A stretch of DNA of 37,929 nt, from positions 1 through 37,929 of the IMG/VR virus record IMGVR_UViG_3300048034_000615; one strand, given 5' to 3'. The notes under the pieces were generated by a model that worked only from the letters and a program-made list of their open reading frames with translations, was not told the origin of the DNA and searched no databases. Made by a program: the position numbers and the translations under genes. The DNA is from a virus. Within the stretch, counting starts at the first letter, position 1, and each line of letters starts with the position of its first letter. Below, in pieces: positions 9,501-16,055 of this stretch.

Positions 9501-11093
9501 GATGTTATAGAACTTCCTGACAATGCTATTTCCGTTGATGATACTTTAGGAACCTCTGCACTATTTGGTTCTAATCAAAAAATTCTTCGTGTCAATCAAC
9601 CCAATCATGGTATGAAAGAAGGTGATCTTGTCATAATTGATAATGCTGTTGGTGCAGGTGCAGAAAATGGTATTTTTGGAGTTCCAGTAACACTAATCAA
9701 TGGTTTGCATTCTGTAAGTAATGTTGGTATCGATGAGTATTGCATTTTTATCGACACTACTCTTTGGAATGCTGCTAATGTCTCTATGACTGGAAGTGGT
9801 TCTGGAGGTGGAAATGCAATGACAGCAACCACCAATAAGTTATATCAAATCGTTTCTCCTCAAGTTGCTCTTCTAAGTTTCCCATCATCAACAGTTTCTC
9901 AGAATATAAAAACTGTTTATGGCAAACCAGTTGACTCAAATACAACTAATGAATATAAAATTTCTCCTACCTACTTCATTACTTCTAATGATAATTATTA
10001 CTTTGAAGAAAGTAGAATAATTGCCTCGGCAGTCAATGAAGTATACAGAGCTCAATCATCTTTAATGAATGGGGAAAGATCTGTAACTCAAACTATTTCG
10101 CTTCAAACATCAAAAGATAATATATCACCTGTGCTTGATGCGAACAGATGTAATTTAATTACTGTTTCTTCCCGAATGGATAATCCAACTGGTAAAGAAG
10201 ATAGATTTGGTACTGTCTCACAAACTTTGAGTGTAGATGTAAATTCAGACTATACAGTATCAACTGTTAGCCCTGATGTAGTTTCTACAGGAGTGTTTAC
10301 TTATTCTAGTCCTAGTGGTGGTGATTTTATTAATACTATTGATACTTCTACTAGATTAGTACAATCAGGTTCTGGTGCATCAGGTCAAATTGTTGATGTT
10401 GATTTATCAAACAGTACACTAAAATTAATTGATATTACAGGAACTTTTGTTGCAGGTAATTCTGTTACTCAAGATGCGGTCACGGCAACATTAGATACTA
10501 CCACGCTCAAATCTGGTATTGTTATTGGTTGGGATTCTGGAACTGGATCACTGAAAGTTAAAGTTACTACTGAAGATTTATTCACAGCTGGTGATATTAT
10601 TGATGATAGTAACACAGGAACATCTCCAATAACGGATAGACTTATTAATTCAATCACAGGATCTAATGGTTTCTTATTCGTAGGTGAAGATTCGTTTAAT
10701 AGTTCTTCATCTTCTAAGTATCTCACCAAAGAGGTAACATTAGAAACTCCAGGAACATCTCTTGATTGTAAGATTACTGCAAATATGTTTGATAATAAAA
10801 ATATCAAAGTCTTCTATAAAGTAAGACCTGATGGCAGTTCTGACGATTTCAAGAATATCTCATGGGAAGCCTTCAATGGCACAGGATACTCGGACAATAC
10901 GGATATCGTAATTCCAAGTAATCTTAAATCTTTCTCTCAATCGGTAGAAGATTTAGGTTCATATCTGGAATATGCTTATAGCGTAAATGATCTGAAACCA
11001 TTCTCATCATTCGCAATTAAAATTGTGTTTGTCGGAAATGATCCATCACTTGCTCCAAGAATTGAAGACCTTCGTGCTATCGCTCACTCATAA
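3513..11093 (+). CDS. Giant DUF4815-like virion structural protein
   Basis: A 2,526-residue protein whose N-terminus (YFDDFDPNSNFHRVLFRPGY, then a QSRELTTLQSILQNQVE helix) is typical of the DUF4815 family, large structural proteins of T4-like cyanophages. Around residues 1211-1235 there is a short helical segment (GKLEKRVEKLEYYTVLSLLE) conserved in the family. Around 1470-1500 is the VNGLEPNTKLYAFFDG motif. Repeated beta modules follow: two GSGY-type units (about 8920-9150), several SGAxGxI units (for example 5230-5340, 8720-8870, 10360-10500) and an NHGM unit at 9602-9760. The C-terminus (KVFYKVRPDGS, then PRIEDLRAIAHS) is also family-like. It occupies the T4 gp9-gp12 position after gp8, suggesting a peripheral baseplate role, which is inference. 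There is no clear ribosome binding site upstream; the stop overlaps the next ATG by one base. Confidence 0.88.
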   Translation: MPQSTNLNKAPYFDDFDPNSNFHRVLFRPGYSIQSRELTTLQSILQNQVESLAKANFRQGSVVVPGEVIVDKQYSYVKVSSFTNNLQITDYIGKKMTGNISGVVATVLNATASTTTDSPTLFVKYETGGNSNTAVTFSEGETITSNSPGAPTAIVGITGNVKPTQSAAMGYGSAVSVREGIYFINGSLVKNENATILLDKYGNTPTYKVGFIVSEQLITPEEDFSLLDNAQGYSNYAAPGAHRLKLSVTLVTRPINLEAQKDFVELLQVRNGNVDATVDLVSPNALIEDILARRTFDESGDYVVKEFLLNFKESLATADNNGVYSATQGGSEDKFVAVIEPGKAYVKGYEIETTSVRYVEIDKARTTETQENNSLSPGEGSNFTVNNLLSFPDVESKSSSLTGTGLLSTNAYQELKLYDKYTDVVFGETTANLDGTAPEAENFWMVTIETLSSADVVALNSNWSNGALSGQVRYYQLNASLTEAVAILTKPSSVGFSIGENITMGAVSGTLKTAERLTTPYIGIGKTKSVKFLTGTSQNGVYDRSSLYKLGLFGVEYFTKILCQNPLNFSVGKFITGQTSGARGIVEQLLTDTNELILSRVSGTFANAETLLSEQDGTTTPYNFVEPRGSLASFKVVSFGATYAANTDITAININGVNRLTEIGSSNITILNNEIRSIVITDSARAAIGVFTTTPTIEIVDPTGSGCVVSADLNDSTIVNYDSSFVKSFFNATTGNNFAGDIYSNDLSYYIDNGATFSGTEGNYFITADNLGSRPDVDLVKGDVIAVVDNAGVTRKYLVKYSVPDGAGGSAKIFIYGAVLSAFSTKKISRIRSKLSGAESNTLLYPLPNKHVKTMVLDPDNTNIDYTVQQQFLGNLDSSGSISISVGTNEQFLGYTSENYIMSNPNTGELLDLGNSDPNSPKVSLGNSAQSITLDLGATFADIPFKLIAPVRKADTSPKTKILVENQEYNVSTGFSDPSIPIQYADGLKLKAVYMSATAADATNNDVEVTDRFDFDGGQRDTHYDLARITLKPGAIAPTSKLLVVFDYFKHIGGVNTGDYFTVDSYTNITYSDIPYYNSSVYGKISLRDTVDFRPRVSDYDGLDTATVLPGYSDKVTVNALKFTGTGSSPSTLPIAGTSFDSGYEFYLNRIDAVYISKSGGFVVSKGTPALNPQTPQEISDGILLYHLNIPAYTYSLSDITSKSFDNRRYTMRDIGKLEKRVEKLEYYTVLSLLEQDTFNTQVRDEFGNDRFKNGILVDNFEGHGIGNTASTDYRCAIDTQLGILRPSYAASQSSLIEKDLNDAQRAVSGYVRKGELIMLPYTEITTVENLAATKTITVNPNKSAKFTGLMTLEPNIDEWKDTYRAPELIVNENSVFDNIKNNNPELWGSLWNEWQISWTGTPTYALNNSTNFTGSSNQFAAVPDVAIASKTRTRSRNGTLNRVSPYGSAALDRGQRSLATPYNPYIRTKKVQFVVNGLEPNTKLYAFFDGISVSSWVNPDDVTNITTPFTGIAGYAEKGFGEDIVTDDNGSISGIFLIPSGYAPIKSKKTIDLQTSPGTFYDTTSSKKSFVVGNKSFRLTSSGTNSGSNSDVSTFAEASYNVTGLPETFTTSIQSTRVPYISRRSTSNSDTVQYIGSSLVNINQSGLLDPLAQTFRVSGFEEGVFLSSIDLYFANKATPTEEDTNRPVSVYLTETNGGVPTRTVLPFSECTMDSDTRLRIKMSVDIPSGITLLAGETITGKTSGAVGTIKTNLTVTTANARYNLILSNHNGIEFLAGEEFTVNRSPAITSTVFNVDDDSGIVEKIKVTSFGSQYEDSTTTVNITGDIGGSFGSSATASAKIYNGKVYDVNLSNKGSGYYTAPTVIISGGDNLASATAVFKVTNPAVRMGISTSTDASNRTKFNFKSPVYLRNDATYAVVVTTSSKDYTLYSSVVGDALLNSVIAAAAQPNVGSLYKSQNSSSWVEDKLQDLKFVANRCVFNTAGTANIELVNDDLDVIELPDNAISVDDTLGTSALFGSNQKILRVNQPNHGMKEGDLVIIDNAVGAGAENGIFGVPVTLINGLHSVSNVGIDEYCIFIDTTLWNAANVSMTGSGSGGGNAMTATTNKLYQIVSPQVALLSFPSSTVSQNIKTVYGKPVDSNTTNEYKISPTYFITSNDNYYFEESRIIASAVNEVYRAQSSLMNGERSVTQTISLQTSKDNISPVLDANRCNLITVSSRMDNPTGKEDRFGTVSQTLSVDVNSDYTVSTVSPDVVSTGVFTYSSPSGGDFINTIDTSTRLVQSGSGASGQIVDVDLSNSTLKLIDITGTFVAGNSVTQDAVTATLDTTTLKSGIVIGWDSGTGSLKVKVTTEDLFTAGDIIDDSNTGTSPITDRLINSITGSNGFLFVGEDSFNSSSSSKYLTKEVTLETPGTSLDCKITANMFDNKNIKVFYKVRPDGSSDDFKNISWEAFNGTGYSDNTDIVIPSNLKSFSQSVEDLGSYLEYAYSVNDLKPFSSFAIKIVFVGNDPSLAPRIEDLRAIAHS

Positions 11094-11296
11094 TGAATAA
11101 GATCAAAGTAGAAGGTCACAGCAACTTATATCGTGATGCACAAAGTGGTGCTGTGATCAATTCCAATCGTTCGGAATATGAAAAATATATGATAGCCAAA
11201 CAAAATAGAACTGGCATGAGAAACGAGATAAATACTTTGAAGCAAGAACTTGATGAAATCAAGCAGTTACTAAAGAAACTTACAAATGGCAATTAG
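11093..11296 (+). CDS. Small coiled-coil protein, conserved cyanophage hypothetical
   Basis: A 67-residue protein starting in a TAATG junction with the giant structural gene, which suggests translational coupling. The N-terminal half reads VEGHSNLYRDAQSGAVINSN, a pattern I recognise from small proteins in the structural clusters of T4-like cyanophages. The C-terminal half (about residues 42-63) is a leucine-spaced amphipathic helix, NEINTLKQELDEIKQLLKKL, likely a coiled coil. Its position between the giant protein and the fibre gene suggests a virion or assembly-helper role, but function is unknown. It overlaps the next gene by 11 bases. Confidence 0.8.
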   Translation: MNKIKVEGHSNLYRDAQSGAVINSNRSEYEKYMIAKQNRTGMRNEINTLKQELDEIKQLLKKLTNGN

Positions 11297-13286
11297 AGAA
11301 GTATTAGTTAGTTTTACATTCGAGCAACAGCGTCAGATGCTCAATCTGATCGGCGCTGATGTGGGAGATGCAAGTTTATTACTAACACCGACAAATGTTG
11401 TAGTTACTGCAATCAATGAGATCATCACTGGTGATGTTGATTTATCAAACCAAACTATTGGGATGGATGATGGCACCCTATCATCACCAAGTTTATTCTG
11501 GGATGCAGGTCAAGGATTTTATAAAGTAGATGCTAATAAATTAGGATTAACTACCAGTCTTGCCGTTACTGGTAACTTAGAAGTAGATGGAGATATTACA
11601 TTTAGAGCTGGTTCTGGAACTGGAGGAACATTAACATTCGGTGATCTTGATACTGATAATATTGTAATTAACGCAGATGTTCAATCAAGTATCGTTCCTG
11701 ATAGCACAGCGAATTATAATTTAGGTAGTCTTAACAAGCAATGGAATAACTTATGGATTGATGGAACTGCTTCTATTGATACACTAGAAGTAGATTTGAA
11801 TACTACACTTACTGGACAACTTGCAGTAAACTCAGGTATTCTTAAGGTTGATCCTAGTACTGCAACAACAGCAACTATTTTCAATAATTATATCACCACT
11901 GCACAAGTCCTTATGGACGCAACTGATATTACAATAGGTGCTGATGTTGCTGGCAGTCTTTCTATCAGAAATGATAATATTGTAACATCGAGAACTTCCA
12001 TCAATGTTTTTAATACAATAGCAACAACAGTCAATGCTTTTGGTGCTGCCTCTAATGTGGTTACTGGTCTTAGTACTTTTGGAACAACTGGAGTAAACAG
12101 TAACTTTAATATTAGATCTGATGATACGGTTTTAGATGGTGACTTAAACGTCAATGGTGGTGAAATTCTTTCACAAGAAAATACTTTTGATCTTTTAATT
12201 GCTAATAATGATGTAAGAATTGGAGCTGCTAATGGTGTTGGCGAAACAGTAATTAATAATTCACTGAAGGTTACTGAGAATGTAAATCTTGCAAACTCAG
12301 GAACAAACATTACTATTAAAGATAATACAGCAAACGCTCTTGCTATTAAGGAAGGATCTAATACTTACATTACCTTTCAGACGACTGATGCATCTGAAAG
12401 AGTTATTGTTTATAAAGATCTTTATGTTGTAGGTAACCTTGATATCTCTGGTGCATCAACAGTCATTGATACAACTACTTTAACAGTAGAAGATAAGAAT
12501 ATTGAACTTGGAACTAGCGGATCACCTTCCGATGCCACAGCCGATGGTGGTGGAATTACATTGAAGGGAACTACTGATAAGACGATTGCTTATAGTAATA
12601 CCACTGGAGTTTGGGAAAGTAATATTGGTTTTGGAGTAAAAGGATCTGACACTCCAACTGGTTTGTACAGTGCTATCAGCAAATATGGTTCACTGCTGAT
12701 AGGCACCTCTTCACAGATAGTTACTGATGCAAAATTGTCTATTGATGCAGGCAATGGCAACCTCAATTCTATCGGAACTGCCACGTTTGCTAACACTGTA
12801 AGAGTAGATCACTCAAATAACGTAGGTAGTGACCAACTTCTTCGTCTCGGCAATGTCAACAATAGTGGCACTAACTCAGCTCATCTGTTCCTGGCTAATG
12901 GTTTCTATGTAAGTCCTACTGATGTTGACGGTACTGGCGCAGCAGCAAAAATTCTTGCCGATGGCACCATCGTGGGAAGACTTGGAATTCATGCAGGTGC
13001 TGGCGTCAATATTAGTCTTACAACTGCACATGTAAGTTATTTAAGCAGAATGACTGCCAGTGGTACAATAGTAACTGTTCCTGCAGGTACATTGACAGCA
13101 GGTGATATGTGTAGTGTATTTAATGCCTCAGCAGGTGATATAACTATTGCGGTAGCAGGAGGAGTTACGATGTATCAGGCAGGTACTGGAAATACTGGAG
13201 CTCGGACGCTAGCCGAAAAAGGTTTATGTACCATTCTTTGTAGTGCTAGTAATGAATTTATTATTTCTGGTGCGGGGTTAAGCTAA
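11286..13286 (+). CDS. Tail-fibre-like structural protein
   Basis: A 666-residue beta-rich protein with features of phage fibre shafts. There are repeated short strands such as LAVTGNLEVDGDITF and LYVVGNLDISGASTV, an LGSLNKQWNNLWIDGTASID unit, and a SPSDATADGGGITLKGTTDK segment common in phage tail fibres. The C-terminus (from about residue 555) resembles a trimerising fibre head, ending AGDMCSVFNASAGDITIAVA then a Gly/Ala-rich tail. No catalytic motif is seen. It overlaps the preceding small gene by 11 bases, and its stop overlaps the start of the glycine-rich gene downstream. The order fibre then glycine-rich tip protein is like gp37-gp38 of T2-type phages; the analogy is inference, and sequence identity to gp37 is not visible. 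Confidence 0.82.
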   Translation: MAIREVLVSFTFEQQRQMLNLIGADVGDASLLLTPTNVVVTAINEIITGDVDLSNQTIGMDDGTLSSPSLFWDAGQGFYKVDANKLGLTTSLAVTGNLEVDGDITFRAGSGTGGTLTFGDLDTDNIVINADVQSSIVPDSTANYNLGSLNKQWNNLWIDGTASIDTLEVDLNTTLTGQLAVNSGILKVDPSTATTATIFNNYITTAQVLMDATDITIGADVAGSLSIRNDNIVTSRTSINVFNTIATTVNAFGAASNVVTGLSTFGTTGVNSNFNIRSDDTVLDGDLNVNGGEILSQENTFDLLIANNDVRIGAANGVGETVINNSLKVTENVNLANSGTNITIKDNTANALAIKEGSNTYITFQTTDASERVIVYKDLYVVGNLDISGASTVIDTTTLTVEDKNIELGTSGSPSDATADGGGITLKGTTDKTIAYSNTTGVWESNIGFGVKGSDTPTGLYSAISKYGSLLIGTSSQIVTDAKLSIDAGNGNLNSIGTATFANTVRVDHSNNVGSDQLLRLGNVNNSGTNSAHLFLANGFYVSPTDVDGTGAAAKILADGTIVGRLGIHAGAGVNISLTTAHVSYLSRMTASGTIVTVPAGTLTAGDMCSVFNASAGDITIAVAGGVTMYQAGTGNTGARTLAEKGLCTILCSASNEFIISGAGLS

Positions 13287-14647
13287 TGATAATGCAGCAA
13301 CTTTTACTTGGTTATGGTGGATCCACTGGTAGTGGCGGCGGTGGCGGCGCTGTTTCTGAAATGATGTTTACTGAACCAGGAACATATGATTTTGTTCCTC
13401 CATCTGGTGTAACTTCAGTTAATGTAGTTGCTGTTGGAGGTGGTGGCGGGTGTGCTCACTATCCAAATAGTGTTACAGGAACTAGTGGAGGTGGTGGTGG
13501 GTCACTATCATATAAAAATAATATTTCAGTATCTTCTTCAAACACTTATACTGTAACTGTTGGTGTTAGGGGAACTGGTGCTTCAACAGCGACTGGACAT
13601 ACCTATCCCGAAGGATATCAAACAAGTGCTTCGTCCACAGCTGGTGATGGAGGAACTTCTCAATTTGCTTTAGGTGGCACTATCTATTGTAAGTCTGTTG
13701 GTGGAGCGGGTGCCAATGGTGGAGCAGGTGGTGTTGGAGGAAATAGTAGTTCAAATATTGGTGATGGTGGCGGATCTGGTGGAGATGGTGGAGATAATGC
13801 TGGATCATCATCATATTGGGCCCATGGAGGTGGTGCTGGAGGATATTCTGGAGATGGTGGTCATGGTGGACGTTGGGAAGCAGGTGGAAATCATAATAAT
13901 GGTGCGACAGATGGTGCTTCTAACAGTGGCGCAGCTGGTGGAGCGGCAGGATGGGCTATTACTTGTGGTGTAGGTGTCTTCGGAAAAGGTACTACTGGTG
14001 CTATTAACCAGCCTGGTTCTGGTGGAACTCAAAGTCTTAGTGGCAAAAGTGGTGGCACTCAGTTCGGAAAGTATGGTGGTGGTGGATCTGGTCATGGAGC
14101 TGGAAATCCTGGATTGGCTAATATTGGACATTCAGGTGCTGTTAGAATTGTTTGGTATTCTGGAAGTAGTTTCCCCTCTACTAACGTAGACGCACCAGCA
14201 GGTCTTACAGACGAAGAACTTAGAACTAAAGGAACTGCTATTGGTAATATGACACAGAATGGTGGATTATCTGCTGCTTTTGATGGAACTACCACTGGCG
14301 ATTATACAGTTTCAGCAAGATTAGATCCTTCTGCTGGTGCTTGGATTGGGAAGGATTTTGGCGAGAATGTATCTATAAAGCAAGTTGTTATAACCAGACC
14401 TGACGGTAATGGCACCTCTGGCAGCAATTGTTTCCCTGGATCTGGAAATGGATCAGTTACTCCAATGTATCTAGAACATTCTCATGATGGTACGACATGG
14501 CAAGAAGCAATCAGTAGTAATAATACTTCAAATAAAGATTTAACAATCAGTATTGGTGTTAATATTGTGGCGCGTTATTGGCGCGTTAGATTTACTGGTG
14601 ACATACATGGTGGATCTGTCAGAGAGTGCGTATTTAAGTCTTCTTGA
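13286..14647 (+). CDS. Glycine-rich tail adhesin with C-terminal discoidin-like (F5/8 type C) domain
   Basis: A 453-residue protein. Residues about 12-30 are a Gly/Ser linker. Residues 28-60 form a PGTYDFVPPSGVTSVNVVAV strand pair typical of phage glycine-rich proteins. Residues about 52-290 contain dense GGGGG/GGAGG/GDGG tracts, as in the gp38 adhesins of T2/S16-type phages, where glycine tracts fold as polyglycine-II helices. Residues about 305-453 look like a discoidin/F5-8 type C sugar-binding fold: AFDGTTTGDYT, then WIGKDFGENVSIKQVVITRP, then LEHSHDGTTWQEA and ARYWRVRFTG. The combination points to a receptor-binding protein at a fibre tip. Start is the ATG overlapping the upstream TAA; a second in-frame ATG lies at 13292. 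Its stop lies inside the -35 box of the next promoter. Confidence 0.82.
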   Translation: MIMQQLLLGYGGSTGSGGGGGAVSEMMFTEPGTYDFVPPSGVTSVNVVAVGGGGGCAHYPNSVTGTSGGGGGSLSYKNNISVSSSNTYTVTVGVRGTGASTATGHTYPEGYQTSASSTAGDGGTSQFALGGTIYCKSVGGAGANGGAGGVGGNSSSNIGDGGGSGGDGGDNAGSSSYWAHGGGAGGYSGDGGHGGRWEAGGNHNNGATDGASNSGAAGGAAGWAITCGVGVFGKGTTGAINQPGSGGTQSLSGKSGGTQFGKYGGGGSGHGAGNPGLANIGHSGAVRIVWYSGSSFPSTNVDAPAGLTDEELRTKGTAIGNMTQNGGLSAAFDGTTTGDYTVSARLDPSAGAWIGKDFGENVSIKQVVITRPDGNGTSGSNCFPGSGNGSVTPMYLEHSHDGTTWQEAISSNNTSNKDLTISIGVNIVARYWRVRFTGDIHGGSVRECVFKSS

Positions 14648-14672
14648 CAAACTAAATAAATTGTAGTATAAT
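14644..14672 (+). promoter_or_regulatory. Perfect-consensus sigma70-type promoter
   Basis: TTGACA at 14644-14649, a 17-base spacer and TATAAT at 14667-14672: both hexamers and the spacing match the sigma70 consensus exactly. The -35 box overlaps the TGA stop of the adhesin gene. Transcription should begin near 14679, leaving a leader of under 20 bases before the ATG at 14696. This type of promoter is used by unmodified host polymerase, so early expression is expected. Confidence 0.9.
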
Positions 14673-14695
14673 AACAACTGAAACTGAGGAACCAC

Positions 14696-14893
14696 ATGGA
14701 AGCAGCAACACTGCGTGAAAATTTCACACAACAATTTAATAGTGCCATCGAAGAGATCAAAAATCTCCAAGCACAAGTCGAAGCAAAGAAAGAACTTGCT
14801 TTAAAACTCAAAGGTGCTCTTGAAGCAATTGATCTGATGGAACCACCCGAAGAAACTACAGAACCAGAAGTAGTAACTCCAGAAGTAGAATAA
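14696..14893 (+). CDS. Small acidic coiled-coil protein in its own early-type transcription unit
   Basis: A 65-residue protein. Residues about 5-48 are a single amphipathic helix (ENFTQQFNSAIEEIKNLQAQ, continuing through a Lys/Glu/Leu-rich stretch), and the last 17 residues are an acidic Pro/Glu/Thr/Val tail (PPEETTEPEVVTPEVE). A GAGGA at 14686-14690 sits five bases before the ATG. The gene is alone between a perfect sigma70 promoter and a strong terminator, so it should be transcribed independently of the surrounding late genes. I cannot assign a function. A helix plus acidic tail would fit a small binding protein or scaffold-like factor, but that is speculation. Confidence 0.85.
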   Translation: MEAATLRENFTQQFNSAIEEIKNLQAQVEAKKELALKLKGALEAIDLMEPPEETTEPEVVTPEVE

Positions 14894-14903
14894 TATAAAT
14901 ACT

Positions 14904-14939
14904 GACCTTCCTTATAAATAACAAGGAAGGTCTTTTTTT
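14904..14939 (+). terminator. Rho-independent terminator with an embedded late promoter motif
   Basis: A 10-bp perfect stem (GACCTTCCTT at 14904-14913 with AAGGAAGGTC at 14923-14932), a 9-base loop, then seven T (14933-14939). It ends the 65-codon early unit. The loop is almost entirely the TATAAATA late motif of the next gene. Confidence 0.93.
14913..14920 (+). promoter_or_regulatory. T4-type late promoter motif inside the terminator loop
   Basis: An exact TATAAATA spans the last base of the left stem arm and most of the loop of the terminator at 14904-14939. It lies on the coding strand 23 bases before the ATG at 14944. Late transcripts starting a few bases downstream would begin in the right arm and so would not form the hairpin. 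Confidence 0.65.
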
Positions 14940-14943
14940 GTAT

Positions 14944-15282
14944 ATGTCCGCAATTACACTTAACTTAGTGATAGAACAGGGGACTGATTTTTCAGCAACT
15001 TTTACTATCAAGAATTCGGATGGCGCACCAGTTAATCTTTTAGGTTTTACTGCTGCTGCTAAACTGAAGACTAGTTATTACACAACCAGTGCTGCAACAG
15101 ATTTTGCAGTTACTTTCGTCAATAGAAGTAGTGGTATAATTAGAATTGATTTATCGGATACTGTTACGACTACATTGAAGGCAAGAAGATATGTTTATGA
15201 TATTGTTCTGACATCAGCGACTGGAAATAAAACCAGATTTATTGAAGGGATTGCAACAGTAACACCAGGAGTGACAGTATAG
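14944..15282 (+). CDS. Small beta-rich virion protein, cyanophage hypothetical
   Basis: A 112-residue protein (MSAITLNLVIEQGTDFSATF...) with an immunoglobulin-like or BppU-like strand pattern: an N-terminal strand and EQGTDFSATFTI motif, a KNSDGAPVNLLGFTAAAKLK hairpin, and a C-terminal YVYDIVLTSATGNKTRFIEG strand pair. Such proteins usually lie among tail/fibre genes of cyanophages; function is not established. I start at ATG 14944. An in-frame TTG at 14938 has AGGAAGG seven bases upstream, within the terminator's right arm, so a start two codons earlier is possible. The stop TAG overlaps the GTG start of the next gene. Confidence 0.78.
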   Translation: MSAITLNLVIEQGTDFSATFTIKNSDGAPVNLLGFTAAAKLKTSYYTTSAATDFAVTFVNRSSGIIRIDLSDTVTTTLKARRYVYDIVLTSATGNKTRFIEGIATVTPGVTV

Positions 15283-15986
15283 TGTCGAATTACGAAATTA
15301 ATACTACAAATTTTACTGTAACTCAAGGGGCGAACGATCCTTATAGTATTGGTCTTAATTATGAAGCACCAGTAAAAGGTGTTCAATATCAAAATTTAAT
15401 TCTGGATGATATTGCTTCTCAATTTGATGGTGCTCAAACAGTGTTTAACTTGGGTACTTCCGGTACATCATATGAACCATTAAATGATCAGCAATTGATT
15501 ATTTCGGTTGATAGTACTATTCTTCAACCTGGAGTTGGATATACAGTATCTGGAAATCAGATCACATTTGCAACGCCGCCTGCTAGCACTAGTGTGCCGT
15601 TTTTTGGCATTGCTCTTGCTAACACTGCTGATCTGACAAGAACAATTAATTATGTTGTAGACAATGGTTCACGACCAATGACTACAGGTAACAAAGGTTA
15701 TTTGTCAATTGATGTTACCGGTACTATTAAATCATGGGTGTTGCTTTCTGATGCAGATGGAACATTGGAAGTAGATTTGAGAAAATCTACTTTTGCTGAC
15801 TATCCTAATGTGGTATCAATTTGTGGCGGTAATACTCCACAACTTGTAACTACTAATAAAAATACTGATATTGATTTAACTAATTGGGATACCACTTTGA
15901 ATGCAGGTGACATCATACAATATGAAGTTATAAATACTACAGTATCAATCAGTAATTTTGCTATCTCATTGAAAGTAGAATTATAA
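15282..15986 (+). CDS. Fibre/structural protein with a phage-fibre beta module
   Basis: A 234-residue protein beginning with GTG in a TAGTG overlap with the gene before it, implying coupled translation. Residues about 40-112 contain a module common in marine phage fibres: DDIASQFDGAQTVFNL, then QQLIISVDSTILQPGVGYTV and an ITFATPPA strand ending in FFGIAL. The second half (TGNKGYLSIDVTGTIKSWVL, then a YEV...VEL terminal strand) is beta-rich with no catalytic motif. It is predicted to be a virion component, probably working with the 112-residue protein upstream. Followed by an AT-rich hairpin carrying a late promoter motif. Confidence 0.78.
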   Translation: MSNYEINTTNFTVTQGANDPYSIGLNYEAPVKGVQYQNLILDDIASQFDGAQTVFNLGTSGTSYEPLNDQQLIISVDSTILQPGVGYTVSGNQITFATPPASTSVPFFGIALANTADLTRTINYVVDNGSRPMTTGNKGYLSIDVTGTIKSWVLLSDADGTLEVDLRKSTFADYPNVVSICGGNTPQLVTTNKNTDIDLTNWDTTLNAGDIIQYEVINTTVSISNFAISLKVEL

Positions 15987-16010
15987 TAATTTTACTTTGA
16001 GTAAAATTAT
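15986..16010 (+). terminator. AT-rich perfect hairpin at the gene end
   Basis: ATAATTTTAC (15986-15995) and GTAAAATTAT (16001-16010) are exact inverse complements with a 5-base loop, beginning on the last base of the stop codon. There is no T-run after it, so termination efficiency is uncertain. Its right arm overlaps a late promoter motif. Confidence 0.55.
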
Positions 16011-16015
16011 AAATA
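16008..16015 (+). promoter_or_regulatory. T4-type late promoter motif upstream of the 391-residue structural protein
   Basis: An exact TATAAATA whose first three bases belong to the right arm of the hairpin at 15986-16010. It sits 40 bases before the ATG at 16056, which also has an unusually good ribosome binding site (GGAGGA at 16041-16046), suggesting strong late expression. Confidence 0.65.
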
Positions 16016-16055
16016 TAAACAGATAAAACGAATTTTCCGTGGAGGAACACTTTAA

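Noticed and set aside
13674-14189. Overlapping out-of-frame ORFs (99 and 71 codons) in the glycine-rich gene
   Set aside because: They are Val/Leu/Met-rich readings of GGT repeats with no independent start signals.
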